From the NCBI GenBank assembly GCA_964017065.1, contig OZ024785.1, forward strand, positions 9,193,086-9,257,085: a DNA stretch of 64,000 nucleotides. Direction: 5' to 3'. Made by a program: the position numbers and the translations under genes. Of this stretch, positions 24,331 to 36,391 are shown one piece after another. The notes beneath the pieces were generated by a model, which saw only the letters and a program-made list of their open reading frames with translations, had not been told where the DNA came from and ran no database searches. Source of the DNA: Haliclona indistincta (Eukaryota; Porifera; Demospongiae; Haplosclerida; Chalinidae). Each line of letters starts with the position of its first letter. The stretch's first letter is position 1.

Positions 24331-27300
24331 TATTCTAACTCACAGTCCACTGTGTAGAAATACTGAGTTCTACCTAGCTATTTTTAGCGAACACCCGTCT
24401 CTTCTGTGAAATCAGGATCGCCATGCATAGCAGTTACGCTCGCATAGAGCGGTGCATGCAACTCATGCAATCCCATAGACCTCATACCATGCCCACGGTT
24501 TGTTCTAGGATTAATCTTGCGACTGAAACATTACTATTGATTGCTCGTTTTGTCTCATCAATGATCAACGGTTGAATAACTTGTCAATATTCAAACAAAA
24601 TTATCACAATACAATAATTGCAACACAAGTGGTGTGGTTGTCTTTATGATCACTTGTCAGCTTTACATGCCATAATACACACCCATCTGATGACGTACGG
24701 CACCTGTGTTGTGGAGAGAGGAAATCAATTCATTTACCTACCAATACTAATAACACAACAGTGGATGCAAAGGCTCCAAAATCAGTTGATATCGACTGAG
24801 AAAAATAACTCTTGTCAATTAACTCTTTACAAAACACATCAACATTGCAAAAGAGACACATATATAGTGTGTTATGAGAGTAGTTATCAGCAATAAAACA
24901 CTTCAGTTCAAGCTAATTTGCTTCAATAGATTGTTCTAATCACATGGCTATTGACCACGCCCACATTGGTAACATCCTACCCTCAAACTAAGGAATAGCT
25001 TCGATTCTTTTGCTGCATTACATACACTTATGCACGCACAAAACAAAGCAAAGGCAAAGCAAACACACACGTGTGCGTATACACACACACACCTGAGCAA
25101 ACAATGTGGTTCTTTCACTCCAGGTCTGAGACACTTTGCTCCAACGATACTACTACATACTCTCAGAGGTGGTTACAGAAATCGATCTCTAGTAAATGAG
25201 AGTGGTCGAGAAAAGGAATGAGAAATAGAATAGAACACTGTGACTTTCATTGTACTTAAAAGTTTAAGGGACATTGTAAATTTGAAAGCAGCTACTGTGT
25301 GCTGGTGCTATGCTTAAACCTTCTGGAGTGAACTCACGAAAACAGTAACTGTGCCTCACCAAAGTCTATGAATAATGCAAAACGCTGATGCAAAAATACT
25401 ATTACTTTGTAGGCAAAAATTAATTGCAATAAATTTATTCCCAATCATAGAGATGAAAATTATGATTGGGAAACTATAATTTCTATCAAGCCTAGGTCAC
25501 TAGCTTGTCAGGTGAGTACACTACAGCTGAACCACCAAGGCACACAGCTGCAGTGACTTACATCAAAGTTTCACCATCATATTTGAGCTCTAGCTAGATC
25601 AAGGGGTACATGGACGCTCCAATTGGTCCTGTACTCACATCTGTGACCGTGGTCAAGAATTTTGGTCAGCCAAATCACAATCGGGCGGCCTTGATCATTT
25701 GACCGTACTGATTTTGCTACGTTGAATTTTGCTCACGAGGCAGCCTCTGATAATAATTAGCTAGCGCTGGCATGACTGTTGACTTGACCGCTCAAGCATG
25801 TCCTTACTTCTGTCTTGACCGCTCAAGCAAGCCATTCTGTCTTGACTGCTTGACCAAATCTATAGCTTAACCGCAGTTTGCAGATGTGAGTACAGGGCAG
25901 ATTGGAGTAACCACCTCTTGTAGATCTATTGGGTGGTTTAAAGCTCGAAATAAAGGAGGAATACACACACACACACTCTCTCTCTCTCTCACCGAACTAC
26001 GGTCTCACTACGGTTCTACCTCGAGGGTGACGCGTACCTGGTTGATGAGACACAACTCAGAGCCTAGTGCTATGATCCATGCAGTCACTAGCACACCGGC
26101 CGTCAGCATGGACGACAGCTCAGCTGTTTTTCCTCTTACACTACAGAATCATACTGCACTGCTAGTCGCCATTTTATTTGTGGGTGTCACATGCACAAAG
26201 GGTGTGTTCGCTTTGGACCGAGTCCTGGTCGGGTACGTCGATTATGTCAATTCGATCTTGCAGCAATAGAAAATTGATTATTGGTTTTTGACACTTAGAA
26301 TTGCCATATTTGAAAAATGGAAAATACAGATTTTAGTCCTTTTTATTCTTTTTATTAATAGAATATTGACTGATCCAAATGTACACTGACCAATGGTAAC
26401 ACGATTGACTTGCTAACAGACCATAGATCCCTACATCAGTGGCTGTACAGTAACATTTTGACTATACTATAATTATTTTGTCACAAGCTAAATTCAATTC
26501 AATGCATGTCAGGTGTCAGCGGTCAGTGTACATTTGGATCAGTCAATATTCAATATTAAACAAGATTAAAAATACTATAAAATCAGTATTTTCTATTTTT
26601 CAACAATGCAATTCAAAGTGTCAAAAACCAAATTTCAATTTTCAATTTCTGCAAGTCAGAATTGGTCATAATCGACGAACTCGCCGTAACGTAACAAACC
26701 AGGACTCAGTCCGAAGCGAACGAACACGCCTACTTCGCCACACCTACATTCTACAATTAAAATGGCGACTATAGCAGTACGCGGCCGCGGGCGAGTACTG
26801 CTAGTCGAAGCAGCGAGGAATCAAGGAATCCGACTGAGAGTACCAGTCTGTCTACATGTAATAGTGGATGTGTTCTTTAGTATGTTATTTTTGTTGCTAC
26901 TTTTTATGTGGGGTGCTCTGGTCAGTCTGGTGGTTCTGCTACAAGTAAAGGGTCACTGGTTCGAATCCAACTAGGGCAGGAGAAAATGTGAGTCCATCAC
27001 GTTCTTCCAGCGCACCCATCTGTAAAGCGGGTACATGCATGGTCTTATACTGGGGAGCAAAGTCCTGTGTCTCACCGTCCAACCGCCAACAGCGTTGTAC
27101 AATAGTGCCACACACCTGTAGTGGAAGACACAGCTGGTCCTCCTGCGAGTTCAGTTGCTCGGCTCTAGTGCACTGAACACAGTGCCTTTTTAGTGCACAG
27201 GTTCCTAGGCTTTATACCTTGCTATGTACGCGTGACCCGGTAGAGTAGCAAAACTTTGCTCTTTGCTTTGTATGTGTGATTGTGTGTGTTTGTATGTGTG

Positions 27301-28269
27301 TCCAGTAGTAGGCAATCGTGGTATCCGGTACTCTGTCTCATCCATATCAGTACAACAGTCTAGCTTGAAGCAAAATTCACCGACTGTGGTCATGTACAGT
27401 AGGGCTGAATATTCCTGGCATAGTGTGGTCTCTTTTTTGTCCGTTCCTCACTCCTCTTGCTATCGTGATGTGACTGAAGCTAAAAGTAAATTCATGAGTC
27501 AATGGTGTAACTGTCACATGCTTAGTCACACAAGATTTTCGTGGGAATTGTCAGCCTTGTGTAACCAGCCTATGTGCTAGAGGAAAAACTCATTGAAAAG
27601 TCCACTGGCTAATGGTGACAATTTTAGTGAAGCAATTACTTTTTCGAGAAGGTTTAAGCATAGCACCAACATATGGCATCTGCCTTCAAAAGAATTATAT
27701 GCAATATACGATGTTAGTCACAGTGTTCTATTCTATCTCTCTTTTTCTCAACTACTGTCTCATTTACTAGGGATTGATTTCTGTTAACACCTCTGGAGAG
27801 TAGGAGTATCATCAAAGTGTCTCAGACCAGGAGTAAAAGAACTGGATTGTTTGCTCAGGTATGTGCATTTGTGAGCAGGGTGTTACCAATGTGGGCATGG
27901 TCAACACACAATGGACTGATTATTGATGTGGTGCATTATTATAATTATAACTTGCCCAGTTGTATCATTCACCTTTTATTGAGTGATAACTAGAGTTCGT
28001 AAAACACATAGGTGTTCTATACTACCGTAGTATGAACATATTCACCCAGTCTCATAGTTCACTCAGGCTCACTTGAAGGCTACACCCAGTTACTGGGTAA
28101 ACTGGTAAAGCTATTACAAGGCATAGTCATAGCACTCGACACAAGACACTCCCGACAGCATTATTATGAAGATATTTCTGGTGCTTTGTGAATAGTAAGA
28201 CAGTAAATAATAGCTGTCTCTTTGACGATACACACATAATAATAATACTAACCAACCTGATCACTTAAC

Positions 28270-28760
28270 CAGGAGCCCATAAAGAGAACTCTGTATACAT
28301 GCAACTCTGTATACGGCGAAATCCAAACAGGGCTGCCAAATTATATTTTTAGTAACACCAAATATGGACCTATTCGGCTGTTCTTGTCGTGCTCGTCGTC
28401 TACGCGTTCTGAACAGCAAGCAGCAGTGACTAGGCAGTGTTACTAGTGCTGGGCTAACAATATCGACAGCAGTAAATCGCGTGCGCGTTGGCTCAACAAC
28501 GTAGTGCCAGACTGCCCAGTCACGCCTTCGTGTACACTTCTGGATATAACGAAGAGCTTCTTGACTTCTTCAGGCGTCTTACAAGCTCTTCACCATCGTC
28601 CTTACCTTCATTTCGCTGATTTGTTGGGTTCTCTGTGTCTTATAGAAACTTTGTCCATATAAGGGTATACTAATGTTAGAATTCAGCCGCCATGTTTGGA
28701 TTTCGCCGTATACGTTAGAGTGTTCGGAATTGCATGCTCCCTTCTCTTTATGGGTTCCTG
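28270..28760. mobile_element. Small inverted-repeat element inside G2
   Basis: Starts CAGGAGCCCATAAAGAGA and ends TCTCTTTATGGGTTCCTG. The flanks repeat CTTAAC. Subterminal parts (GTATACGGCGAAATCCAAAC and its inverse) also pair. The equivalent position in G1 (near 21240) lacks it, confirming insertion. The CAGG-type ends suggest a hAT-like MITE. Confidence 0.7.
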
Positions 28761-29670
28761 CTTAACCCTTACATGTCTACACACAGGGTAACTACTCTCA
28801 TAACTCAGTATGTGTTGGTCTCTTTTGCAATGTTGATGTGCCTTGTACTGATTTTGGAGCCTTTTCATTCACTGTTGTGTTAATAGTTGACATTATATTG
28901 TTATGGTAAATAAATTGATTTTTCTCTCTTCACAACACAGGAGCCGTCATCAGATGGGTGTGCATTATGGCATGTAAAGCTGACAAGTCTGATCGTAAAG
29001 ACAACCTCGTCACTATGTTACAATTGTACTGTGATAATTATTAATTTGTTTGACTGTTGAAAAATTTTTAATCATTCATTGATTATTGACTACCAATCAA
29101 TAGTAGTATTTTCACAGAAATAATAATTATTCAGTCTGAAAATGAAAACAAACTGTAGGCATGGTATTATAATTGGTTTGCTAGTCAGTGCGACAATGCT
29201 ACTCAGACCACTGCAAAGTGATTGCAGGGGATTGCATCGACAGTCAAACAGCATGATGTATAACAGCACTGCATCAGTTACACAGCATGATGTGTAACAG
29301 CACTGCATCAGTCACACAGCATGATGTATAACAGCACTGCATCAGTCACACAGCATGATGTATAACAGCACTGCATCAGTTACACAGCACTAGTGTGTGT
29401 AACCGCTATATTGCCATCCTGATTTCACAGCTAAGAGGGGTGTTCACTAAACTAGCTAGGTACAGACCCGTTGCATTAGATACACTGTGTTAGAATAAAG
29501 ATTTCACAGCTATTGCAAGCCTGGTGCCTCTGCAGAGGAAAATTTCAGCATGGTTTGGAGCTTGCCATTCAAACAACTTATTAATCCTCAGACCCTATTA
29601 ATCCTTACTCACGGTGCAGCTACGACTGTAGAATGCACAGGCAGGCTAGACCCTTGTTTTACTGAAAGTT

Positions 29671-30411
29671 CCCTCTGCAGTGGTACCAGGCTACAATAGC
29701 AGTCACTCATGGTGCAGCTACGACTGTCCCTCTGCAGTGGTACCAGGCTACAATAGCAGTCACTCATGGTGCAGCTACGACTGTCCCTCTGCAGTGGTAC
29801 CAGGCTACAATAGCAGTCACTCATGGTGCAGCTACGACTGTCCCTCTGCAGTGGTACCAGGCTACAATAGCAGTCACTCATGGTGCAGCTACGACTGTCC
29901 CTCTGCAGTGGTACCAGGCTACAATAGCAGTCACTCATGGTGCACCTACGACTGTCCCTCTGCAGTGGTACCAGGCTACAATAGCAGTCACTCATGGTGC
30001 ACCTACGACTGTCCCTCTGCAGTGGTACCAGGCTACAATAGCAGTCACTCATGGTGCAGCTACGACTGTCCCTCTGCAGTGGTACCAGGCTACAATAGCA
30101 GTCACTCATGGTGCACCTACGACTGTCCCTCTGCAGTGGTACCAGGCTACAATAGCAGTCACTCATGGTGCACCTACGACTGTCCCTCTGCAGTGGTACC
30201 AGGCTACAATAGCAGTCACTCATGGTGCACCTACGACTGTCCCTCTGCAGTGGTACCAGGCTACAATAGCAGTCACTCATGGTGCACCTACGACTGTCCC
30301 TCTGCAGTGGTACCAGGCTACAATAGCAGTCACTCATGGTGCACCTACGACTGTCCCTCTGCAGTGGTACCAGGCTACAATAGCAGTCACTCATGGTGCA
30401 GCTACGACTGT
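29671..30411. repeat. 57-bp tandem satellite, 13 near-identical copies
   Basis: Thirteen head-to-tail units (CCCTCTGCAGTGGTACCAGG...CGACTGT), differing almost only at one G/C position (CAGCTACGAC or CACCTACGAC). Because 57 is a multiple of three and the unit has no stop in some frames, it yields long ORFs on both strands (a 19-residue repeat each way). It lies just beyond the 3' end of the integrase gene. There are no spacers and no variation typical of CRISPR. Confidence 0.95.
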
Positions 30412-30474
30412 ATAGGGGAGTTCTACTTTCCCATTCGATATTCAATATACAATAAGAATTAATATCAAAAATAA

Positions 30475-33407
30475 TCATGAACAGGACAGTCGGTATGTTA
30501 TATCACATAAGAAAAGGAGTCCCTCTCTAAATGGTCTGCCATCTCCATTAACTGCTGAAGAAAAAATGACATCAAAAGAGGGAATTCTATCAGCAAAAGC
30601 TTGTCTACGGATCTCTGACTTAGAAGTATCACCAAGTAGTGGGTCAATACCAAACCCAGCTGGGTCTGTGATTCTTCCGCCACATCTCCTGTATCTTTGC
30701 ACCGCTTCAGCAGGAGTCCACAGCAACGACTGGTCAATCCGCTTCACACGGTCATCAATGAATCTTCTCTGATTAGGTATACCCTGAGGAAGTCCATGTC
30801 TTCGACCTTTTAAATAAAAGAAAAAACTAAGTCATAGATAGCCACAGTAGCTATACCCAGGAGCCCACAAAGAGCCTGAAGGAGTGGCTAACTTTTGTTA
30901 GCTGTATGAAAAATTGTAGGCTGCTCCCTCCCTCCCTTCATGGGTTTCTAACAAGCGCAAAACTAGTGTTCCACACGAAGAGAGTAGAAAATGTGCTTTC
31001 ATACATTTTGCTTCATATCACAGGAACAAACTATTCTACTATCATGTAGTAGGTATCAAAATGACACTCTACCCACCCTGGTTCATATGGCTTCGCATCA
31101 CGTGATATGGGCGTGGCACAACATGGCGAGATATCAGACTCTCTGGAAAGATTACCTTTAGCCATGATCTTTGGAAATACTGGTAGTTAAGATTTCTTAA
31201 TGCTGCACCACAACTTTCACCTAGGATGCTTACCTGTGGGCAGTGTCTTGCTATAGTTCAGCGACAGGGAGCCAAAACATGGCCTTTGCAAGTGGGAAAA
31301 ATTTTTGCTCGGGAAATCGGAGTCACGTTCCAAAACTAGGAGACTGCAATGCTAATACATTATTCTTTACACTAGGACTTGTGCAGCATCTGTAAAAATA
31401 CGCACAACGACAAATGCGACTGCTTCCCATGAGAGACCTGGTTTCTGGCCGCCATCCTGCTAAATTAATAGATTTTGTGATGTCACATGTTGGTTATTAG
31501 CATGTGATGAGTCATAACTATTACACTGATTCAATGTGTTTTCAATAGTTATGACATTTTACACAGCTAATAAAATTAAGAAGGGTTTCTTTTATGGCGG
31601 CGTCCAAAATTTTGGCCTAATTAATTATTCATAATGGGCAGTTGATCGATTTTTAGTGCAAAATCACCAATGCGAGACTTCAACACGCATACAGAACTGC
31701 TCCGGAGGTGCTATAGTTATTGTTTTGGAAGCTAGCTGCTTGACTTTGTACTCTAAACAGTCAAGAATAGTGGACCTTCAGGTGACTGTGTAGTTCGTCC
31801 GAACCTACCGAACCTCCCTGTCTACAGGCCTGGCACAGAAACCAGCTTAGGCTCACCCTGTGTTATTTACAACGATGATATTAGAAGAACCCTGTTTATC
31901 TGAATACCACTACAACACTAAGAGCCATAGACTGACTATCACACTAGCATTAATCTGCTGCCACTAGCATAACATGCACAAATAATTCAGCTAAACCAGG
32001 CTGTATAATAATGAATTGACATACCAGGAATTGGATGTTCGTTCCAAGAAGAAACCAACAACGTTAATCCAACCTGAGCAACACGCAGTGTAAACCTAAA
32101 GAACAAGAACCACACTCATTGTTTGCTGAGAAAGAACAGTAGAGCAAGTCAATTTTTCAGTAAAACAATTCAGTAGCTAATTAGTTAATGATATTCCTTC
32201 TACAAGTTATGTCACTGTGGGACAAAATTTGAATGGTTTCCAAAGGCACACTTGGCAAGTCAGCTGTCAATCAAAAGCTCTACCTCAGGATCACTCATGC
32301 GTAATAATTCCCACGTTACCCCCTATTGGGGGTCAGAAATGACACATTGATAATTCATAAATGCTATAAGTGTTCACTAATAATAAGGTACTGGTTTACC
32401 ATGAAGTACAAAATTTGTGAAGTGGATTGTCCATATCTATCTCCTCAGAATCTGCCATTACAATTAAAATCCTCTTGATAGGATAGTTAACACGGGTGTT
32501 AACTTCGACCCAGATCCGTTCTACCACATGATTCTAGCAGGTACAATTATTAATCACACATTGAGTTAATTCAGTTTTCAATTTTTACCCTTTTTGAGGA
32601 TGTTTGAAGAAATGGTGCCTTAGATAGATCATTACGAAGATGTGACAAGTGATCCTGAGCATATAACATCAAAAACCATTCTCTGCCATGGTCCACTCTG
32701 ATCTGGTTCCACAAGCCAATATCTTTAGTAATTTTTCTATAGAGAACAAACAGACAAACTTAACATTAATTTTGAGTATAATAGTTAAAACTAACAAAAA
32801 TACATCCTCATAAATAATAACATTATTTTTGATGGGCATGGAACACAGTGCCATTATCCGTCCAGTGAATCCGTCGATAGCACAGACATGAGTGACACCA
32901 AATGCTACTAGTTTCTCATTCTGATCTATGTGGATTTTTTCGCCGTAATAGTTTGCGATATACGGACAAGGATTTGTTTGCCTCTCTGTAAGGGACTGTC
33001 TTCCTCTATGGTAGCCTGGATGAGCGGTTTGTAAAGCAAGCCCAACGCGACTTTGCGCAACACGAAATCCTTGTGAACTTAAAAGGCCAGTCATAGTCTT
33101 TCTTCCATATTGAGGTCCAACCTATATTATCATACAAGTACAAAATAATCATAAACGGTAAATACTGTTGTCTTACTCGCATGACATTCAAGGAAACGAG
33201 TCTGTTGACAGTAGACTGATCAATTCTGGACGTCTTGTGTATGTCGTTATCCAGGCAATAGCGCTTTACGCTAGCGGTACTCAATCCTCGAAGATGGGGA
33301 TAACTTGTTCTCAGATTTATACCAACTTGCTCGTGTGACATGCGTCGGATCTGGACGGCCTCACGAATGAAAGTTTCAATACCTGCTATACTGGCAAGTG
33401 TAGCCAT
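30475..33407 (-). CDS. DDE integrase/transposase-type protein of element G2 (about 410 aa)
   Basis: Six exons: 33178-33407 (MATLASIAGIETF..., a helical DNA-binding-like N-terminus), about 32796-33123 (YGEKIHIDQNEKLVAFGVTH), about 32590-32740 (IRVDHGREWFLML), about 32403-32536 (NHVVERIWVEVN), about 32027-32095 (WNEHPIPG) and 30475-30808, ending FLCDITYRLSCS. The Asp of HIDQN, Asp of RVDHG and Glu of VVERIW are good candidates for the DDE triad of an rve-type integrase fold. The family resembles uncharacterised integrase-core proteins of cnidarians and fish. The reading frames are intact, so the protein may be functional. Catalysis of G-element transposition is inferred from its position between the inverted termini. 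Confidence 0.85.
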
Positions 33408-33625
33408 GAGAAATCACGTGTAGTCGCACAAGCCTGAAGGAGCCTAGTATATACCGGCCTCCACCACCAAAGTCTAGTCACGATCGCACGCAGTTATAGG
33501 CGGAGCTCTAGTGGCCGTAAACGCCCATTAAATTTTTCCTAGTATTAAGTTTACAGTATAATCCACGTGTCTGACTAGATCAATTCGTGTCGGTCAAGAT
33601 AAATTCCACGTGTCGGTCAAGATCA

Positions 33626-36391
33626 ATGTCAGTCCAACTAATACGAGAAGGTTGTGACCCCATTGAGGTCCAAGTACAACAGGTTACTCCGGAAGCGGTG
33701 TGCTCACTGTTTTCTGTAAGTGTGTATACATATAAACATTACACGTGGTAAGTAACGCCTTAATTTTCCAGATTGACATCAAGACTGTTTATCTCAAAGC
33801 AGAGTTTAGTCCCAAGGTGTTCATCCCCCACCAAGGAAGCAATACATTTTCCTTTACTAGCGACGTGGGTGACACCATCATATCATTAACAGTACACGGA
33901 CTCCCATCATTCATCAAGAGACCAATCATTCATCAAGAGAAACCATCTCGCTCGTTTGACTATCCCTTTGTACGAACTTCAAAAAAAGCCGGACCGTCAG
34001 GCACGTATTCGCTGAAAGTGATGAGAGCTGAAGTGTCTAGGATGTCAACTGGTAAAATAATTATCTCTGGAAAACAGCACAACTGGGCAAACCTTTATCC
34101 TGCTGGATGAGACTACAGCAAATGTTGACTTCATAAATTGTGAGGTCCAGAAAGTTTGGGGAAAGAAGTACATCATCGTCACTGGTAATGGATTGCCCAT
34201 CGAGGATTCAAGTGGTACCCAAGGTACTACTGTTATTGCATATTGTCAAGTTCTTGTGTTTTAACATCCAAAGGATGTGAGCCTTTAACAGTCTGGTACA
34301 GAATTTAAGTAAAACAGCTGTTGTTCTTGCAATACTGAATTATGAAGAATGTTACCTGATAGATGCTTACAAATGGCTACGTGGTGCCAGACAGCACTCG
34401 TTCTTCGTAGCTGTAATCTCGCGTACGGGCTTTGCTCGGCAAAATAAATATGAAGGCTTCTGCACAGATAGTAGACAAGCTTGCGTGAGCAGTTTTAGCT
34501 CCCTGTGTTTCATAAACCGAAGAGAAAACCGTTTGCAATCGATCGTGCTTAGTCTACACGGGGCGAGCTCGTCGTTTCGTGGTGTCCAACGCTCCATGGC
34601 TACAACTTGCTATGATCAATGTCTATCGACGGGCAAACAACTTGCATACTCTAGCTGTGGCTGCACGAATACACACGGCTAGAAATATATAGCTGCTTGC
34701 AAAATAATGAATATCGTTAAAATGGCGGCAAGTACTTCGTATTAAAGTGCTTCGCCCTTTGAATTCTTCCAGGTCTTCTTTTTACGACAAGGTGCGCGTG
34801 TCATACATCAAAATAAGCGGTCTAGAGCGCTTATTTTAATGGTGAAAAACCGCCGTTTATAGCTTTTACAGTAACAGAGTTATTCGTGGGGCTAAAGTGG
34901 ACAAGTCAGCGTGACCCTAGTATAGTGAGGTGTGGAAATACTTCGGTTTTCCTGCAACCAAAGAACATCAGTCATGACAATGATAGTAGTACTATTGTCA
35001 GCTCTAGCCAATAGCCACTTTTGAAGCAAGTCCGGTGTTAGCCTCGTCCCCAGGCCCCGCCTCCCAAAGCTGAGGAGAGGGCCTGGTATATACTGTCAAC
35101 GCATGCGTAAAATATTCATTGACAATGACGTGCAATCAAAGCAGCGTGAACGCCTTCTGACGTACACACTAGTCTGGAAACAGTTTCTTCTCGTTTTCTC
35201 TGCTGTGAAATATTATCTAGTCTTCCAGCCATGCTTGTTACAGGTGGGAGACTCTATTTAAGCATGTTCTTCGTGCATGGTGTCACGGATCTTACACGGT
35301 AGGGCTCATGCATGCAATAACAAGCGAAGAACGGTTATTTTACTTGTCTGACAGACGTGCAGCCCTTTATTCTTTACCTTGCAAGCTATGAACTCGATCG
35401 TTCATCATAGTCTCAACAGCAAGCTAAGTAACATGGTCGAGAACTTGATAGTCTAGATATAGGCGTGTCCAAAAGAAGGCTGAGCATGCTACATCCTTTA
35501 TTGTACGGAAAATATGCAGTTTTATTGGAATTCCGATAATTACAGCACATGCGCACACAGTATATACCAGGCCCTCTCCTCAGCTTTGGGAGGCGGGGCC
35601 TGGGGACGAGGCTAGTCTGGTGTGTGCGAAAATTTTAACTCATGATTATTGATGAAGTTGTAAAAAATCAAACGAGTATAGGCTGTATTATGGACAATAA
35701 TATTCACAAGCAGTTCATGGCAAATACTATGCCTGTGTCCTTGTCATAAACAAAGCAATATCCTGGTCGCTGATCCTGGTAAAAAGTTGTCCCAACCACC
35801 ACTTACTACAGGCCTGCGACAGATGCAGACAATAATAGATGAAGGTTGCCATCCTTGACAATGCATGATTATACATTAAGATTGTCTCTTCACTTATTTA
35901 CAGGGTTGCAATTCTGGCGTGTGGGCAGTAGAAAGGTATATGCTGTTCCAATCGACGAAGTTTGCCATAACAAGAGAAAACGGAAGAGGACTGATAGTGA
36001 TGACGATAGCGAATCAAAGAAGTCACATGAAGTCATAAAAGAGATTGCCAAACTGAGGAGTGAGATCCGCTATTCAACCGTCAACTCACGAATAGCTGAT
36101 GCATTGAAGTGCACCATTTGTCTCAGCATCGTAAAACCACCTGTAATGTACACTCACTGCTGCTTAAGAATCGTTGGGTGTAAAGAATGCATCGATGCTT
36201 ACGGTCAGGATCGGTGTCCTTTGTGCAGGGTGGAAAAGTACAAAACTACCGTCATATTAGGGTTAGATGACCTACTGAAGGACTTAGCCTCGCTTTCCAA
36301 CTCCTCTGAATATGCCCACATGGACAGCAGCCGCTCCTTCCCACATCCCTATGATCTTGCGGGAACGGACAGTGATGACGACTTTGTGTGA
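33626..36391 (+). CDS. RING/U-box-like zinc-finger protein of element G2
   Basis: Exon 1 33626-33715 (MSVQLIREGCDPIEVQVQQV), exon 2 from 33772, continuing to 34223, and last exon 35904-36391. The last exon has a basic acidic-Ser stretch (KRKRTDSDDDSESKK) and a C3HC4-like finger: CTIC, then HCC, CKEC and CPLC, followed by an acidic end (SDDDFV). Phases at the last junction fit. Between about 34040 and 34110 the frame changes by one base (before GQTFILLDETTANVDF), so there is either an unrecognised splice or a frameshift. It starts about 220 bp from the integrase start in the opposite direction and is presumably an accessory transposon protein or captured E3-ligase-like gene. Confidence 0.7.
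35041..35612. mobile_element. TA-flanked MITE in the intron of the RING gene
   Basis: Terminal inverted repeats of about 55 bp, beginning GCCTCGTCCCCAGGCCCCGC, are nearly perfect and flanked by TA on both sides, as expected of a Tc1/mariner-type MITE. The interior (about 460 bp) has no ORF of note. Confidence 0.85.

Larger units (their letters stand above)
20464..26391. mobile_element. Element G1, decayed 5.9 kb DNA transposon
   Basis: Bounded by perfect inverted termini starting GGTCAGTGTACATTTGG (27 identical bases at each end) and by a 6-bp target duplication AATGGT (20458-20463 and 26392-26397), inserted in H3. Inside are two degraded C-terminal fragments of the integrase gene found intact in G2, a degenerate minisatellite, and subterminal sequences shared with G2 (21240-21840, 24600-25230, 25950-26390). 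The promoter-side part of the integrase gene is missing, so G1 is non-autonomous. Confidence 0.85.

Noticed and set aside
29671..30411. CRISPR array
   Set aside because: Units are contiguous without unique spacers and the context is eukaryotic transposon DNA.
29609..30478. 289-residue minus-strand and 260-residue plus-strand ORFs
   Set aside because: Both are products of a 57-bp tandem repeat with a stop-free period of 19 codons; no splice or domain evidence.
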